Below are positions 1-6,628 of a stretch of 12,584 bases of DNA, piece by piece. A program made the position numbers and the translations under genes. The DNA lies in the NCBI GenBank assembly GCA_014381035.1, contig JACMIS010000776.1:1-12584 (forward strand). Direction: 5' to 3'. Positions within the stretch are counted from its first letter, which is position 1, and each line of letters starts with the position of its first letter. This DNA comes from Armatimonadota bacterium. GTDB lineage: Bacteria > Armatimonadota > Armatimonadia > Armatimonadales > Armatimonadaceae. A model generated the notes under the pieces. That model did not search any database. It worked only from the letters and a program-made list of their open reading frames with translations, and was not told the DNA's origin.

Positions 1-757
1 CCTTCAACTGCTGTGTGACCGCCGCCTGACGTATATCCAGTTCCTGTATCTTCATCGCCTGATGCTCGTCGGTAATCCCTGTATACTCCTGCCTTTCAAC
101 ATTCTTTCCCTGCCAGAGTACAGTTTCTGTTTTCACCAATCTGCCGCCAGGGTGATAGGAAGCAAGTGCTCTCGGATTTCGCGCCCAGTCATACCCGGAC
201 AGGCCGTCTCGTGTCGTACGCTTCCGTTTTTTGATCGAGCAGTATCTCCCCGCCCGATGGTACTCGGTGTAGTACAAACCGTTGTTCGCGTGGATCGAAG
301 CGGACGGAGTTCTGTCCGTAGGAGTTTTTATAGTTTGATAATGATCATCCGTCTGCCATTCGCTTCTTCCTCGCTTACCGTCGTAGATCACGACTCGATA
401 GTCCGGGGTTGTCAAACCGTCTCGCATCATCTGACGTTCCCACTTGTGAATCCGCACATAAGGAACCGACGCATTCTTGGATGGGGATAGTACGTCCTGT
501 TTGAGCGACGTTTCAGAGTTGTTCATGCGGTGTATCGGAAGGATGAAGAGGAGGCTGAGAACAGGCACTGCCGCCGCACCGCCAAGCCACAGAAGACGGC
601 GGCGACTTGCGGTGTCCAGGGACAGGCGGCTCGTCCTGTTGCCGGATTCTCCGCTCACGGAATCGGTGTTTGCCTCAATAGTCGTCGCCGCCGGGATGGT
701 GTCAAGGCAACGCGCCAACAGATCGTCGGGGGGCATAGGAACGGTATTTCGATTCAT
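1..757 (-). CDS. Probable membrane-anchored anti-sigma-type protein (C-terminus outside window)
   Basis: The minus-strand frame is open from an ATG at 757 to the left edge, giving 252 codons without a stop. The ATG overlaps the stop of the upstream sigma factor gene (ATGA, 757-754), so the two are translationally coupled. The protein has a short cytoplasmic-type N-terminus with an LLARCLDTIP stretch (residues 13-22). One hydrophobic segment follows at about residues 55-74, after a basic SRRR. The rest is a long hydrophilic domain rich in Tyr, Trp and charged residues (RVVIYDGKRG, EWQTDDHY). This layout matches anti-sigma partners of ECF sigma factors: a sigma-binding tail, one membrane span and an extracytoplasmic sensor that sometimes resembles LolA-like beta-sheet domains. 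The role rests on position and topology, and no zinc-binding HXXXCXXC anti-sigma motif is visible. The real length is unknown because the gene is cut by the window edge. Confidence 0.75.
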   Translation of the reverse strand, partial: MNRNTVPMPPDDLLARCLDTIPAATTIEANTDSVSGESGNRTSRLSLDTASRRRLLWLGGAAAVPVLSLLFILPIHRMNNSETSLKQDVLSPSKNASVPYVRIHKWERQMMRDGLTTPDYRVVIYDGKRGRSEWQTDDHYQTIKTPTDRTPSASIHANNGLYYTEYHRAGRYCSIKKRKRTTRDGLSGYDWARNPRALASYHPGGRLVKTETVLWQGKNVERQEYTGITDEHQAMKIQELDIRQAAVTQQLK

Positions 758-1338
758 AGCAGTTCTTCCTTTCGGTCGGCGAGACGTTCGCGCAGGAGTT
801 TTAGCGCGGTAGACAGGCGCGACTTCACGGTCCCGATGGCGATTCCTTCGGCATCAGCGATCTCGCGGTAGCGCATTTCCTCGCGGTAAAACAGCAATAC
901 GGCATGACGGTATGCGGGCGGTAAGGCGTTGACGGCGGCTTCCAGAGTCGCCCGCTCCGACGCGACGGCAATGTTTCGCGCCGGGTCCACGGCGGCGGGA
1001 TCGGCGAGAAGTTCGGCGAGTGCCTCCGCAAGCGGTATGGGAGAAACACGACGTTCCCCTTCCCGCACGGTGCGATACCAGACGCGGACCGCGATAGTGT
1101 GTAGCCAGGTGCCTATCGCCGACCGCCCGTCGAACGACGAAAGCGATTGCCACGCCGCGACAAAGGTTTCCTGCGTCAGATCCGCGGCACGCGTTTCGTC
1201 ACCACCCGTCAGATAATAAAGTTGCCGGTAAACGGCGACGTAGCGTGCTTTGACCACGGCTTCAAACGCCGCACGGTCGTTCTCGCGCAGTCGTTTGCGT
1301 AGGCTCGCCTCCAGAACAATGGGTAGCAGTGCTGTCAT
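754..1338 (-). CDS. ECF-type RNA polymerase sigma factor
   Basis: A 194-residue sigma-70-family protein of ordinary ECF length. Region 2 spans about residues 24-92 and includes the DLTQETFVAAWQSL helix (core binding and -10 contact) and GTWLHTIAVRVWYR. Region 4 spans about 130-185 and carries LPPAYRHAVLLFY followed by the helix-turn-helix YREIADAEGIAIGTVKSRL, which reads the -35 element. A loose linker of about 40 residues separates them, and there is no region 1.1 or 3, as expected for ECF factors. It would direct RNA polymerase to a stress or envelope regulon. The next gene overlaps by 4 bases and looks like its membrane-bound anti-sigma partner. The ATG at 1338 is chosen because it gives a normal family length; no strong Shine-Dalgarno precedes it. 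It is divergent from the plus-strand gene at 1501. No convincing promoter was found in the 162 bases between them, so autoregulation cannot be judged. Confidence 0.93.
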   Translation of the reverse strand: MTALLPIVLEASLRKRLRENDRAAFEAVVKARYVAVYRQLYYLTGGDETRAADLTQETFVAAWQSLSSFDGRSAIGTWLHTIAVRVWYRTVREGERRVSPIPLAEALAELLADPAAVDPARNIAVASERATLEAAVNALPPAYRHAVLLFYREEMRYREIADAEGIAIGTVKSRLSTALKLLRERLADRKEELL

Positions 1339-1500
1339 TCGCTACGTTTAGTGTATCGGGCGCGATAGTTTGTTCGTTTATTTTTAAACCGGGTGACTGG
1401 ACAACGAAATGCCTGATACCCGGCAACCGAGTAGCCTAACGCCCCAACCACCCCAGCCTGTTGCCCAACTATTGCCAGACGTGTTATCGTAGAACCAACC

Positions 1501-2571
1501 GTGACTGATGCGCCGCTCGATCTGTTAACTGCCCCCGTACTGCACTGTCTCGTGTGCGGTGTCGCCGGGGAGCGACCTGGCGGCAACTGCTTGCGGTGCG
1601 GCGCGACGGAATTCGATGTCCGTCTTTTGCTCCGCGTCGGCGCGAAAGCATATGCGGATGCCCGTGAGGACGCGCTCGCGGGAAAATTCACCGACGCACG
1701 GGAAAACTTGCGCCTCGCCGCGTCGCTCGGTCTTGCCGACACCCGCAATTGGCGTGAGTTGTCCCGTTTGATACATGCCGCCGACCCTCCCGTTACTGAC
1801 GAGGACGCCGATAGGTACGAGACCGCATTAGCATATGCCAAAGAAGGACGCTTTTTCGCCGCAGAGCTACTTTTACGCCCCGATACACCCGCTACACGGG
1901 AGTTGTTACGACTCTGCGCGACCGGTGACTCGCTGCGAAAAAAGGCGACATGGCTCACTGCCGCACGCTATGCCGCATTCGGGGCAGCCTGCGCGACAAT
2001 CGGGTTCTATCTGCTCCCCCACCCCTCGCCGACGCCGTTCGTGCGATCCCGGAACAGTTCGGAGAGAGCACCTACTCGCCAGCCCGTTGGGCGTGCCGCT
2101 CCAAAGACTATTCCCTCCTCTTCCCTCCTCGCTCCCTCCCCATTCCCCTACCCGTATCCCGAACGACTCGCACGGCGTTATTATAACGATGCCCGCTCTG
2201 CCTTCCGCGAGAAACGATATGGGACCGCCGCTTTTCTCGTGGACCGTGCTACGGAAGTTGGCAAGAACACCTATCTTTTACCGCACACCCTGCTCTTGCG
2301 AGCGCAAATCGCCGATACTACGGGAGACACCAACGCGCCGCGCTTCTGGGCAAAGATCGCCACCGATTCGCCAACCTCTCCCTATGCGCCGCTGGGTTTG
2401 CTCCGTGCCGCAGAGCGTGCACAAAAAATAAAAAACAAACAAAGAGACGTGGCACTGTATTTGCAGGAACTAATAGACCAGTATCCACTGTCCAACGAAG
2501 CGAGAGTAGCAAGAAAACGATTTCAACCTGTACTATTACCCGGTAAAATGAAGGAAGAAGCACTGCATTGA
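1501..2571 (+). CDS. Zinc-ribbon, single-TM, TPR-like protein of unknown function
   Basis: A 356-residue protein starting at GTG. The frame upstream is open only to a TAG at 1432 and holds no ATG, so GTG 1501 is the best start, although no clear ribosome site precedes it. Residues 16-33 form a four-cysteine zinc ribbon (C16, C19, C30, C33; CLVCG...CLRCG). Helical, repeat-like sequence follows (about 45-145), then a hydrophobic segment at about 152-172 after a basic RKKATW. A Pro/Ser-rich linker (about 175-222) leads to a C-terminal helical domain with TPR-like periodicity (ARSAFREKRYGTAAFLVDRA, then YLQELIDQYPLSNEARVARKRF). This suggests a membrane-anchored scaffold with one repeat domain on each side of the membrane. 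It is coupled to the J-domain/TPR gene downstream (TGATG), so the two probably act together. I do not recognise a named family, and the enzyme role, if any, is unknown. Confidence 0.85.
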   Translation: MTDAPLDLLTAPVLHCLVCGVAGERPGGNCLRCGATEFDVRLLLRVGAKAYADAREDALAGKFTDARENLRLAASLGLADTRNWRELSRLIHAADPPVTDEDADRYETALAYAKEGRFFAAELLLRPDTPATRELLRLCATGDSLRKKATWLTAARYAAFGAACATIGFYLLPHPSPTPFVRSRNSSERAPTRQPVGRAAPKTIPSSSLLAPSPFPYPYPERLARRYYNDARSAFREKRYGTAAFLVDRATEVGKNTYLLPHTLLLRAQIADTTGDTNAPRFWAKIATDSPTSPYAPLGLLRAAERAQKIKNKQRDVALYLQELIDQYPLSNEARVARKRFQPVLLPGKMKEEALH

Positions 2572-3893
2572 TGGCGAATATCGGTATGAGCGGTTCGAAC
2601 CAGGGGGATAATTTCTACACCATTTTAGGCGTCGCGGAAAACGCGACCGCCGACGAGATCAAACGCGCCTACTACCGGCTTGTCCGGCAGGTACGCCCGG
2701 AAAGCGATCCGGAAACATACCACCGTTTTCAAAAGGCGGGGAGCGTGCTCGCCGACCCGAAAAGACGGCGCGAGTATGACCAGTTACGCGACGCCGGTCG
2801 GCGCGTCGAGGTGCTTTCGGATCAAGCCGCCGCCGCCGCCGAACGCGACCCGCAAAAAGCCTTCAGCCTGCTCAAAGCCGCTGTCGCCCTTGCTCCCGAC
2901 TCCTCTCGCCCACGTATCCTGCTCGCGCATGTGTTGACCCGCCTCAATGATTTCGCGGGGGCGGAACGGCAATACCGCCGCCTCCTGGAAGAGCGCCCGC
3001 ACGATGAAACGTTGCACTACCGCTTCGCCCGGTGTTTATTTGTGCAGGAGCGGTATGACGATGCCGAGCAGGTCATCAGCGCGGCGATCCGTCTGAACCC
3101 GCACTACCACGACGCGCACATGCTTTTCGCGCGACTGTACGAGAAATCGGGGCAGTTCGGCGCAGCGATCTTTTCGCTGGAAAAAGCGATAACGAACGAT
3201 GCCGTGGAGGACTACGCCGACTTCGACGCACTGCTCCGCCTTCTGGTGCTGCATTTGCGGATGGACAACGGCGTGGAAGCCGAGCGTACGGCACGGCGTT
3301 TGATAGCGGTGCTCCCTGCCCAGGGGGTGGACGATCCCACGAAGCAGTGTGAGCGTGCCGCGAAGCGAATGTTGCTCCGCGCCAAGGAACTCGCCGGAGA
3401 AGATCAGATCAAGGCGGTCCGTGCCCTTGCCGCGCTGGGTAGCCGTCTCCCGAATATCACGCCCGACGTGGTAAGCGCGTTCGCGCAGGTATCCCGGGAA
3501 TCACGGCTTTACCTGGAGGCGAAACACGCTCAGGAAGACGAGCTGGTCCCGGACGCTTTGAAGCAACTGGCGGCAGCACTATATTTGAACCGCTCGGTCC
3601 CCGAACCCGAACGCCAGGAGCGTCGTCGCAATGTCACCGCCGCGCTGAGTGGCGCGGCTTTGCGCGATGCGACTCAGGCGCAGTCTTTACTGGAATATCT
3701 CCGCCGCGAGTATCCGGTATTCAGCGCGGAACAAGAGATTCTGCTTACCGAAGCCATCATCCGCGCCCCACGTCGCTTCACCCCTTCGACGGATACGCTG
3801 CCAAGCATACCCAACGAGTCCCCCTCCACCGATGTAGTGCCCGAGGCGCCACGCGGCAAGGGTTTTATAGGATGGTTCAAAGGCAAAAAGTAG
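2571..3893 (+). CDS. J-domain (DnaJ-like) protein with TPR repeats; degenerate HPD motif
   Basis: A 440-residue protein. Residues about 14-75 form a J-domain: FYTILGVAENATADEIKRAY, then YYRLVRQV, then FQKAGSVLADPKRRREYDQL. The HPD tripeptide needed by J-proteins to stimulate DnaK ATPase reads R42-P43-E44. Residues about 85-240 show tetratricopeptide-like helices (AFSLLKAAVALAPDSSRPRI, AERQYRRLLEERPHDETLHY, AEQVISAAIRLNPHYHDAHM). The rest is mostly helical, ending in a Pro/Ser-rich stretch and a basic, aromatic tail (GFIGWFKGKK). The ATG at 2571 overlaps the previous stop (TGATG), with an AAGGAAGAAG tract about 10 bases upstream. A TTG at 2568 or the ATG at 2586 are alternatives. It probably scaffolds a protein complex with the membrane TPR partner encoded just upstream, and may not act as a standard DnaK co-chaperone. 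No transcription terminator is obvious after it. Confidence 0.9.
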   Translation: MANIGMSGSNQGDNFYTILGVAENATADEIKRAYYRLVRQVRPESDPETYHRFQKAGSVLADPKRRREYDQLRDAGRRVEVLSDQAAAAAERDPQKAFSLLKAAVALAPDSSRPRILLAHVLTRLNDFAGAERQYRRLLEERPHDETLHYRFARCLFVQERYDDAEQVISAAIRLNPHYHDAHMLFARLYEKSGQFGAAIFSLEKAITNDAVEDYADFDALLRLLVLHLRMDNGVEAERTARRLIAVLPAQGVDDPTKQCERAAKRMLLRAKELAGEDQIKAVRALAALGSRLPNITPDVVSAFAQVSRESRLYLEAKHAQEDELVPDALKQLAAALYLNRSVPEPERQERRRNVTAALSGAALRDATQAQSLLEYLRREYPVFSAEQEILLTEAIIRAPRRFTPSTDTLPSIPNESPSTDVVPEAPRGKGFIGWFKGKK

Positions 3894-3974
3894 CTCAGCC
3901 CATCGCATTCGAAACGCGCAGGTCCCAACTACTACTCCATAATTCTTGAGATGATTTTTCGACTGAAAATCCAC

Positions 3975-4003
3975 TTGACACCGAGGTGTAACCCCGTTAT
4001 AAT
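3975..4003 (+). promoter_or_regulatory. Consensus sigma-70 promoter of pseudopilin cassette A
   Basis: TTGACA at 3975-3980 and TATAAT at 3998-4003, with a 17-base spacer, a perfect match to the housekeeping sigma-70 consensus in both boxes. The predicted start is near 4010, giving a leader of about 155 nt before the ATG at 4166. The promoter of cassette B (5363-5391) has the same spacing and the same downstream motif. Confidence 0.85.
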
Positions 4004-4012
4004 CTCCATATT

Positions 4013-4047
4013 CCGACAGTCTTAAATGGTATATAATATTCTGTCGG
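4013..4047 (+). promoter_or_regulatory. 5'-end stem-loop in the cassette A leader
   Basis: A 7-base perfect inverted repeat, CCGACAG (4013-4019) and CTGTCGG (4041-4047), around an A/T-rich 21-base loop. It lies almost at the predicted 5' end of the transcript. The left arm starts the motif CCGACAGTCTTAAAT, which recurs in cassette B at the same distance from the -10 box. It could protect the mRNA 5' end or bind a regulator; the sequence does not show which. Confidence 0.5.
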
Positions 4048-4165
4048 GACGCACTGACGCGTACCTTCAATTAATTGTGGACGCTTCGCATTTTGCTTGC
4101 GGGGCACTTATTCATTATCGTTTTCTGCATCTGAGCAGATATGCTTGACTCAGGAGGGTCTTTGT

Positions 4166-5098
4166 ATGCTTCCCTATTCGTATAAACGCTTAGGACACCA
4201 CGGCTTCACACTCATCGAACTGCTTGTTGTTATTGCTATTATCGCCATCCTCGCCGCGATATTGTTTCCCGTCTTTGCCAAAGCACGTGATACAGCTCGC
4301 AAAGCATCGTCTATAAGCAACGTGAATCAGATGCTCAAGGCACACTTGATGTATGCACAGGATTATGACGAGACCTTCTCCCCGTCCGTGTCGGAAACAT
4401 CCCGCTCCGATGCGGCGGATGGTATAGACTACGATACTTCCTGGATGTATCTCCTACAACCTTACGTGAAAAGCACTCGTGTGTTCTACTCCCCGAACGC
4501 AACCAACCAGGATGATCCCATTCTGACTGGTGCCAGAAGTAGTAGAGGAATCATTTTTTCCTACGCCATGCTTCCTCGATGGAAGACATACGCAGGGACA
4601 GATGGTCCTGGTTCATGGGCTACTCCGTATGGATCGGCGTTGTACGAGGGAATCGGGGGATATAGTTACGAAAACTGGGGCGGGGGTGCCGCCTATCTCG
4701 GAAACACAGATAAATGTGGTATGGGTACGAACGCTGAGAACCGATCTACTCCATCACGCACCCAAAGCGAGATAGCACGTCCCTCAGAGACTGCGTTGGT
4801 ATTCGATGCGCGTGGCTATGACTATGGTTTCATGTGCGTGAATGTATACCCTGCCCCGATTGATGCCCTTCCACCGAGTCTCGGTCCGAACTTCGAGGGA
4901 TTCAATTTCGCCGGTCGTTACACCTTCGACGGTGCAAAAAACTATCCGTCGGGCGGAACTGTCAAGTATCTGATTGGTTTCGGTGCAGTCGGCTTTGCGG
5001 ACGGTCACGTCAAGGCTATGAAAACGGAACAGTTCTTCGACACTATCACGTTAAAGAATGGGCAGAAAGCGTACAAATATCAGTACGCACCGGAATAA
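4166..5098 (+). CDS. Prepilin-type pseudopilin with DUF1559-like C-terminus (cassette A)
   Basis: A 310-residue protein. A basic leader (YKRLGHHG) is followed by a class III prepilin signal, [20 protein letters not shown]. Cleavage by a PilD-type peptidase is expected at G13|F14, with the usual Glu at mature position 5. The hydrophobic helix continues into LFPVFAKARDTARKAS and then YAQDYDETFSP. Near the C-terminus GFADGHVKAM matches the end of DUF1559-type proteins (H-X9-DG group), but the upstream His of that motif is not seen. Such proteins are probable minor pseudopilins or surface-exposed filament proteins; their substrate is unknown. The start at 4166 is favoured over a longer TTG reading frame because AGGAGG (4152-4157) sits 8 bases upstream. 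It is co-transcribed with the small lipoprotein 5 bases downstream and is paralogous to the pseudopilin at 5567: QPYVK, RPSETALVF versus RPADMVLVV, and FADGH are shared. Confidence 0.93.
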   Translation: MLPYSYKRLGHHGFTLIELLVVIAIIAILAAILFPVFAKARDTARKASSISNVNQMLKAHLMYAQDYDETFSPSVSETSRSDAADGIDYDTSWMYLLQPYVKSTRVFYSPNATNQDDPILTGARSSRGIIFSYAMLPRWKTYAGTDGPGSWATPYGSALYEGIGGYSYENWGGGAAYLGNTDKCGMGTNAENRSTPSRTQSEIARPSETALVFDARGYDYGFMCVNVYPAPIDALPPSLGPNFEGFNFAGRYTFDGAKNYPSGGTVKYLIGFGAVGFADGHVKAMKTEQFFDTITLKNGQKAYKYQYAPE

Positions 5099-5103
5099 AC
5101 ATT

Positions 5104-5310
5104 ATGAAAGCGAAGAAATCTATCTGTCTTCTTTGTGGTATCGCAATGTTTGCCGTTGCAGGTGCATTGTTGTCGGGATGCCCGAAAGAATATCCCGGCG
5201 ACCCAGGTCGCAACGAACCAGATACCGGGAGCAACGGGCGTGCGAAACGTGCCCAGCCAGTCACGCCAGGACAACCAACTTCCCCCGGACGTACTTCGGA
5301 AGGTCGTTAG
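5104..5310 (+). CDS. Small predicted lipoprotein (cassette A)
   Basis: A 68-residue protein with a classical lipoprotein signal: basic MKAKK, a hydrophobic stretch, and the lipobox LSGC with Cys26 as the expected lipidated residue. The mature part is only about 43 residues, rich in Pro, Gly, Arg and Asp, with no recognisable fold. It starts 5 bases after the pseudopilin stop and ends just before an intrinsic terminator, so it belongs to a two-gene transcript with the pseudopilin. A second pseudopilin at 5567 is followed by another tiny lipoprotein at the same kind of spacing. This argues that the pairing is functional, for example as a membrane anchor, pilot or assembly factor. No function is known to me. 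Confidence 0.82.
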   Translation: MKAKKSICLLCGIAMFAVAGALLSGCPKEYPGDPGRNEPDTGSNGRAKRAQPVTPGQPTSPGRTSEGR

Positions 5311-5320
5311 AAACAGACGA

Positions 5321-5356
5321 AAACCGGAGCGAAATAAATCGCTCCGGTTTTTGTTT
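5321..5356 (+). terminator. Rho-independent terminator of cassette A
   Basis: A perfect 11-bp stem, AAACCGGAGCG (5321-5331) and CGCTCCGGTTT (5340-5350), with an 8-base loop AAATAAAT. The 3' arm runs into a T-rich tail (TTTTTGTTTG). It lies 10 bases after the lipoprotein stop and 12 bases before the next TTGACA box, so it separates cassette A from cassette B. Confidence 0.93.
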
Positions 5357-5362
5357 GTGTTC

Positions 5363-5391
5363 TTGACAGACTGCTGAAATACGGATACACT
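5363..5391 (+). promoter_or_regulatory. Sigma-70 promoter of cassette B / the S51-ArgZ operon
   Basis: TTGACA at 5363-5368, a 17-base spacer, and TACACT at 5386-5391. The predicted start is near 5398, about 170 nt before the ATG at 5567. CAGACTG (5367-5373), next to the -35 box, is the reverse complement of CAGTCTG at 5405-5411, so a repressor could bridge the core promoter. Confidence 0.75.
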
Positions 5392-5400
5392 CACATCGTT

Positions 5401-5432
5401 CCGACAGTCTGAAATAAGACAGTCTGAAATAA
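5401..5432 (+). repeat. Tandem 15-bp repeat at the start of the cassette B leader
   Basis: GACAGTCTGAAATAA occurs twice with no gap (5403-5417 and 5418-5432), preceded by CC. The first copy, as CCGACAGTCTGAAAT from 5401, matches 14 of 15 bases with CCGACAGTCTTAAAT at 4013, and both start 10 bases after the end of their -10 boxes. It could be an operator with two sites or an RNA-level element. Farther down the leader a weaker inverted repeat (AATCCGT 5494-5500, ACGGATT 5531-5537) is present. Confidence 0.7.
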
Positions 5433-5566
5433 CAGTTTTGTTTCTCGCAACGTCGCGATCCTCTCAAGAACATCGTCCATAGAGCACGGAGGCAATCCGT
5501 ACTCTTTACAAATTTCGTCGAACCCGATAAACGGATTATAAACGTTGGTTCAGGAGGATTTTATCC

Positions 5567-6475
5567 ATGTTTTCAGACTTCACACGCCGCCGCAACCGCT
5601 CGGCATTTACACTGATCGAGCTGCTTGTCGTGATAGCCATAATCGCGATCCTCGCCGCGATCCTGTTTCCCGTGTTCGCGCAAGCCCGCGAAAAAGCACG
5701 ACAAACATCGTGCCTGGCGAACATGAAGCAATTGGGACTTGCCCAGATGCAGTATAGCCAGGATTACGATGAAATGTTCATTCTTGCTACGAGCGACATC
5801 AACCCGACGAATCCGGCGGTAGCCCCTGCCCGTCTGTATGATGTTACATGGGTTTCCAATATTCAGCCTTACGTGAAAAACACGCAGATATTCGTATGCC
5901 CTTCCACGAAAGTCAGAAACGAACCCGATTCGACCCCCAACCCGGATGAGGCGGGCGCGTATCTCGGTTCGATCACATCCGGCACTCCGCCATCGCGCAA
6001 AGGACCGATCTGGGACTATGGTATGCCGGGACGCGGCAAAGCATACTCAGGGACAGTTGAGCCCTATGAGTATGAAAACGAATTTGACTTTCAAACAGCT
6101 ATCTATGACGGAGTCGGCGGGTATGCGTATGGTGGTACCGGTACCCCGCGTTTTCCCGAACTTCTCCCCTGCGTCGTTGATAGCTTGACACAAGCCGACA
6201 TTAAGCGACCCGCCGATATGGTTCTGGTTGTCGAGTCCCGCTCCTGGGATCATGGGGTCTTCCGAAACGGTACTAACGGTCCCGAGTATATCCGGACGCG
6301 CCACCTGCGCGAACAGGGGGTTGATATTGGTGCATCCAACTTACGCCCGAAAGGATGGGTAAACACTGCCTTCGCGGATGGTCACGCCAAAGCTTTCCGC
6401 CCGGAAACACTCTATCGGATCGATACCGCGCCGGACGGCACGAAATATTATCGTCACTTTTACGGGGGGTATTGA
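5567..6475 (+). CDS. Prepilin-type pseudopilin with DUF1559-like C-terminus (cassette B)
   Basis: A 302-residue paralogue of the protein at 4166. The leader is basic (TRRRNRSA) and the prepilin signal starts at F14 with Glu at mature position 5. The residue before the expected cut is Ala13 instead of the usual Gly. After the helix come [28 protein letters not shown] and YSQDYDEMF, the standard armatimonadote style. The C-terminal end carries [10 protein letters not shown], as in DUF1559 proteins; the usual upstream His of H-X9-DG is not seen. The start is set by AGGAGG (5552-5557), 9 bases upstream. It is the first gene of a transcript that continues through a tiny lipoprotein into metabolic genes. 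The likely role is an exported filament or secretion-system component with an unknown target. Confidence 0.93.
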   Translation: MFSDFTRRRNRSAFTLIELLVVIAIIAILAAILFPVFAQAREKARQTSCLANMKQLGLAQMQYSQDYDEMFILATSDINPTNPAVAPARLYDVTWVSNIQPYVKNTQIFVCPSTKVRNEPDSTPNPDEAGAYLGSITSGTPPSRKGPIWDYGMPGRGKAYSGTVEPYEYENEFDFQTAIYDGVGGYAYGGTGTPRFPELLPCVVDSLTQADIKRPADMVLVVESRSWDHGVFRNGTNGPEYIRTRHLREQGVDIGASNLRPKGWVNTAFADGHAKAFRPETLYRIDTAPDGTKYYRHFYGGY

Positions 6476-6480
6476 TCCCG

Positions 6481-6624
6481 ATGTATTTGCTGTGGCGACG
6501 GCGGCAACTTCGCGTGTTGTTAACCTTTGTAGCTGCCGGGGTTTTATTGGTGGGAACGGCTTGCGGAGATCAATCCGCGACCCCGACTCCGGTTTCGCCG
6601 GAAAAAGAAAGCAGGGCGCGTTAG
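6481..6624 (+). CDS. Very small predicted lipoprotein (cassette B)
   Basis: A 47-residue protein: a strongly basic start (RRRQLR), a hydrophobic segment (VLLTFVAAGVLLVG), and a lipobox-like GTAC with Cys28. Gly at the -3 position of the lipobox is unusual, but the overall signal is convincing. Only about 20 residues would remain after processing (DQSATPTPVSPEKESRAR region). It starts 5 bases after the pseudopilin stop and ends 4 bases before the next gene, in the same gene order as the cassette A lipoprotein. The ATG at 6481 is used because the frame upstream overlaps the pseudopilin with no lipoprotein-like N-terminus. Function is unknown; pairing with a pseudopilin in both cassettes suggests a joint role. 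Confidence 0.68.
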   Translation: MYLLWRRRQLRVLLTFVAAGVLLVGTACGDQSATPTPVSPEKESRAR

Positions 6625-6628
6625 TCGC

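Noticed and set aside
62..490. Plus-strand frame of 142 codons at the left edge
   Set aside because: The minus strand is open across the whole region, is coupled to the sigma factor gene and encodes a sensible membrane protein.
1335..1958. Minus-strand frame of 207 codons opposite the zinc-ribbon gene
   Set aside because: Antisense shadow, Ser/Arg-rich, no family resemblance; the plus-strand frame has a clear zinc ribbon and membrane span.
4032..4037. Second TATAAT in the cassette A leader
   Set aside because: No -35-like hexamer lies at a suitable distance; the upstream TTGACA/TATAAT pair is far better.
4097..4165. Upstream TTG extension of the first pseudopilin
   Set aside because: It would put 23 residues before the prepilin leader; the AGGAGG site directly supports the ATG at 4166.
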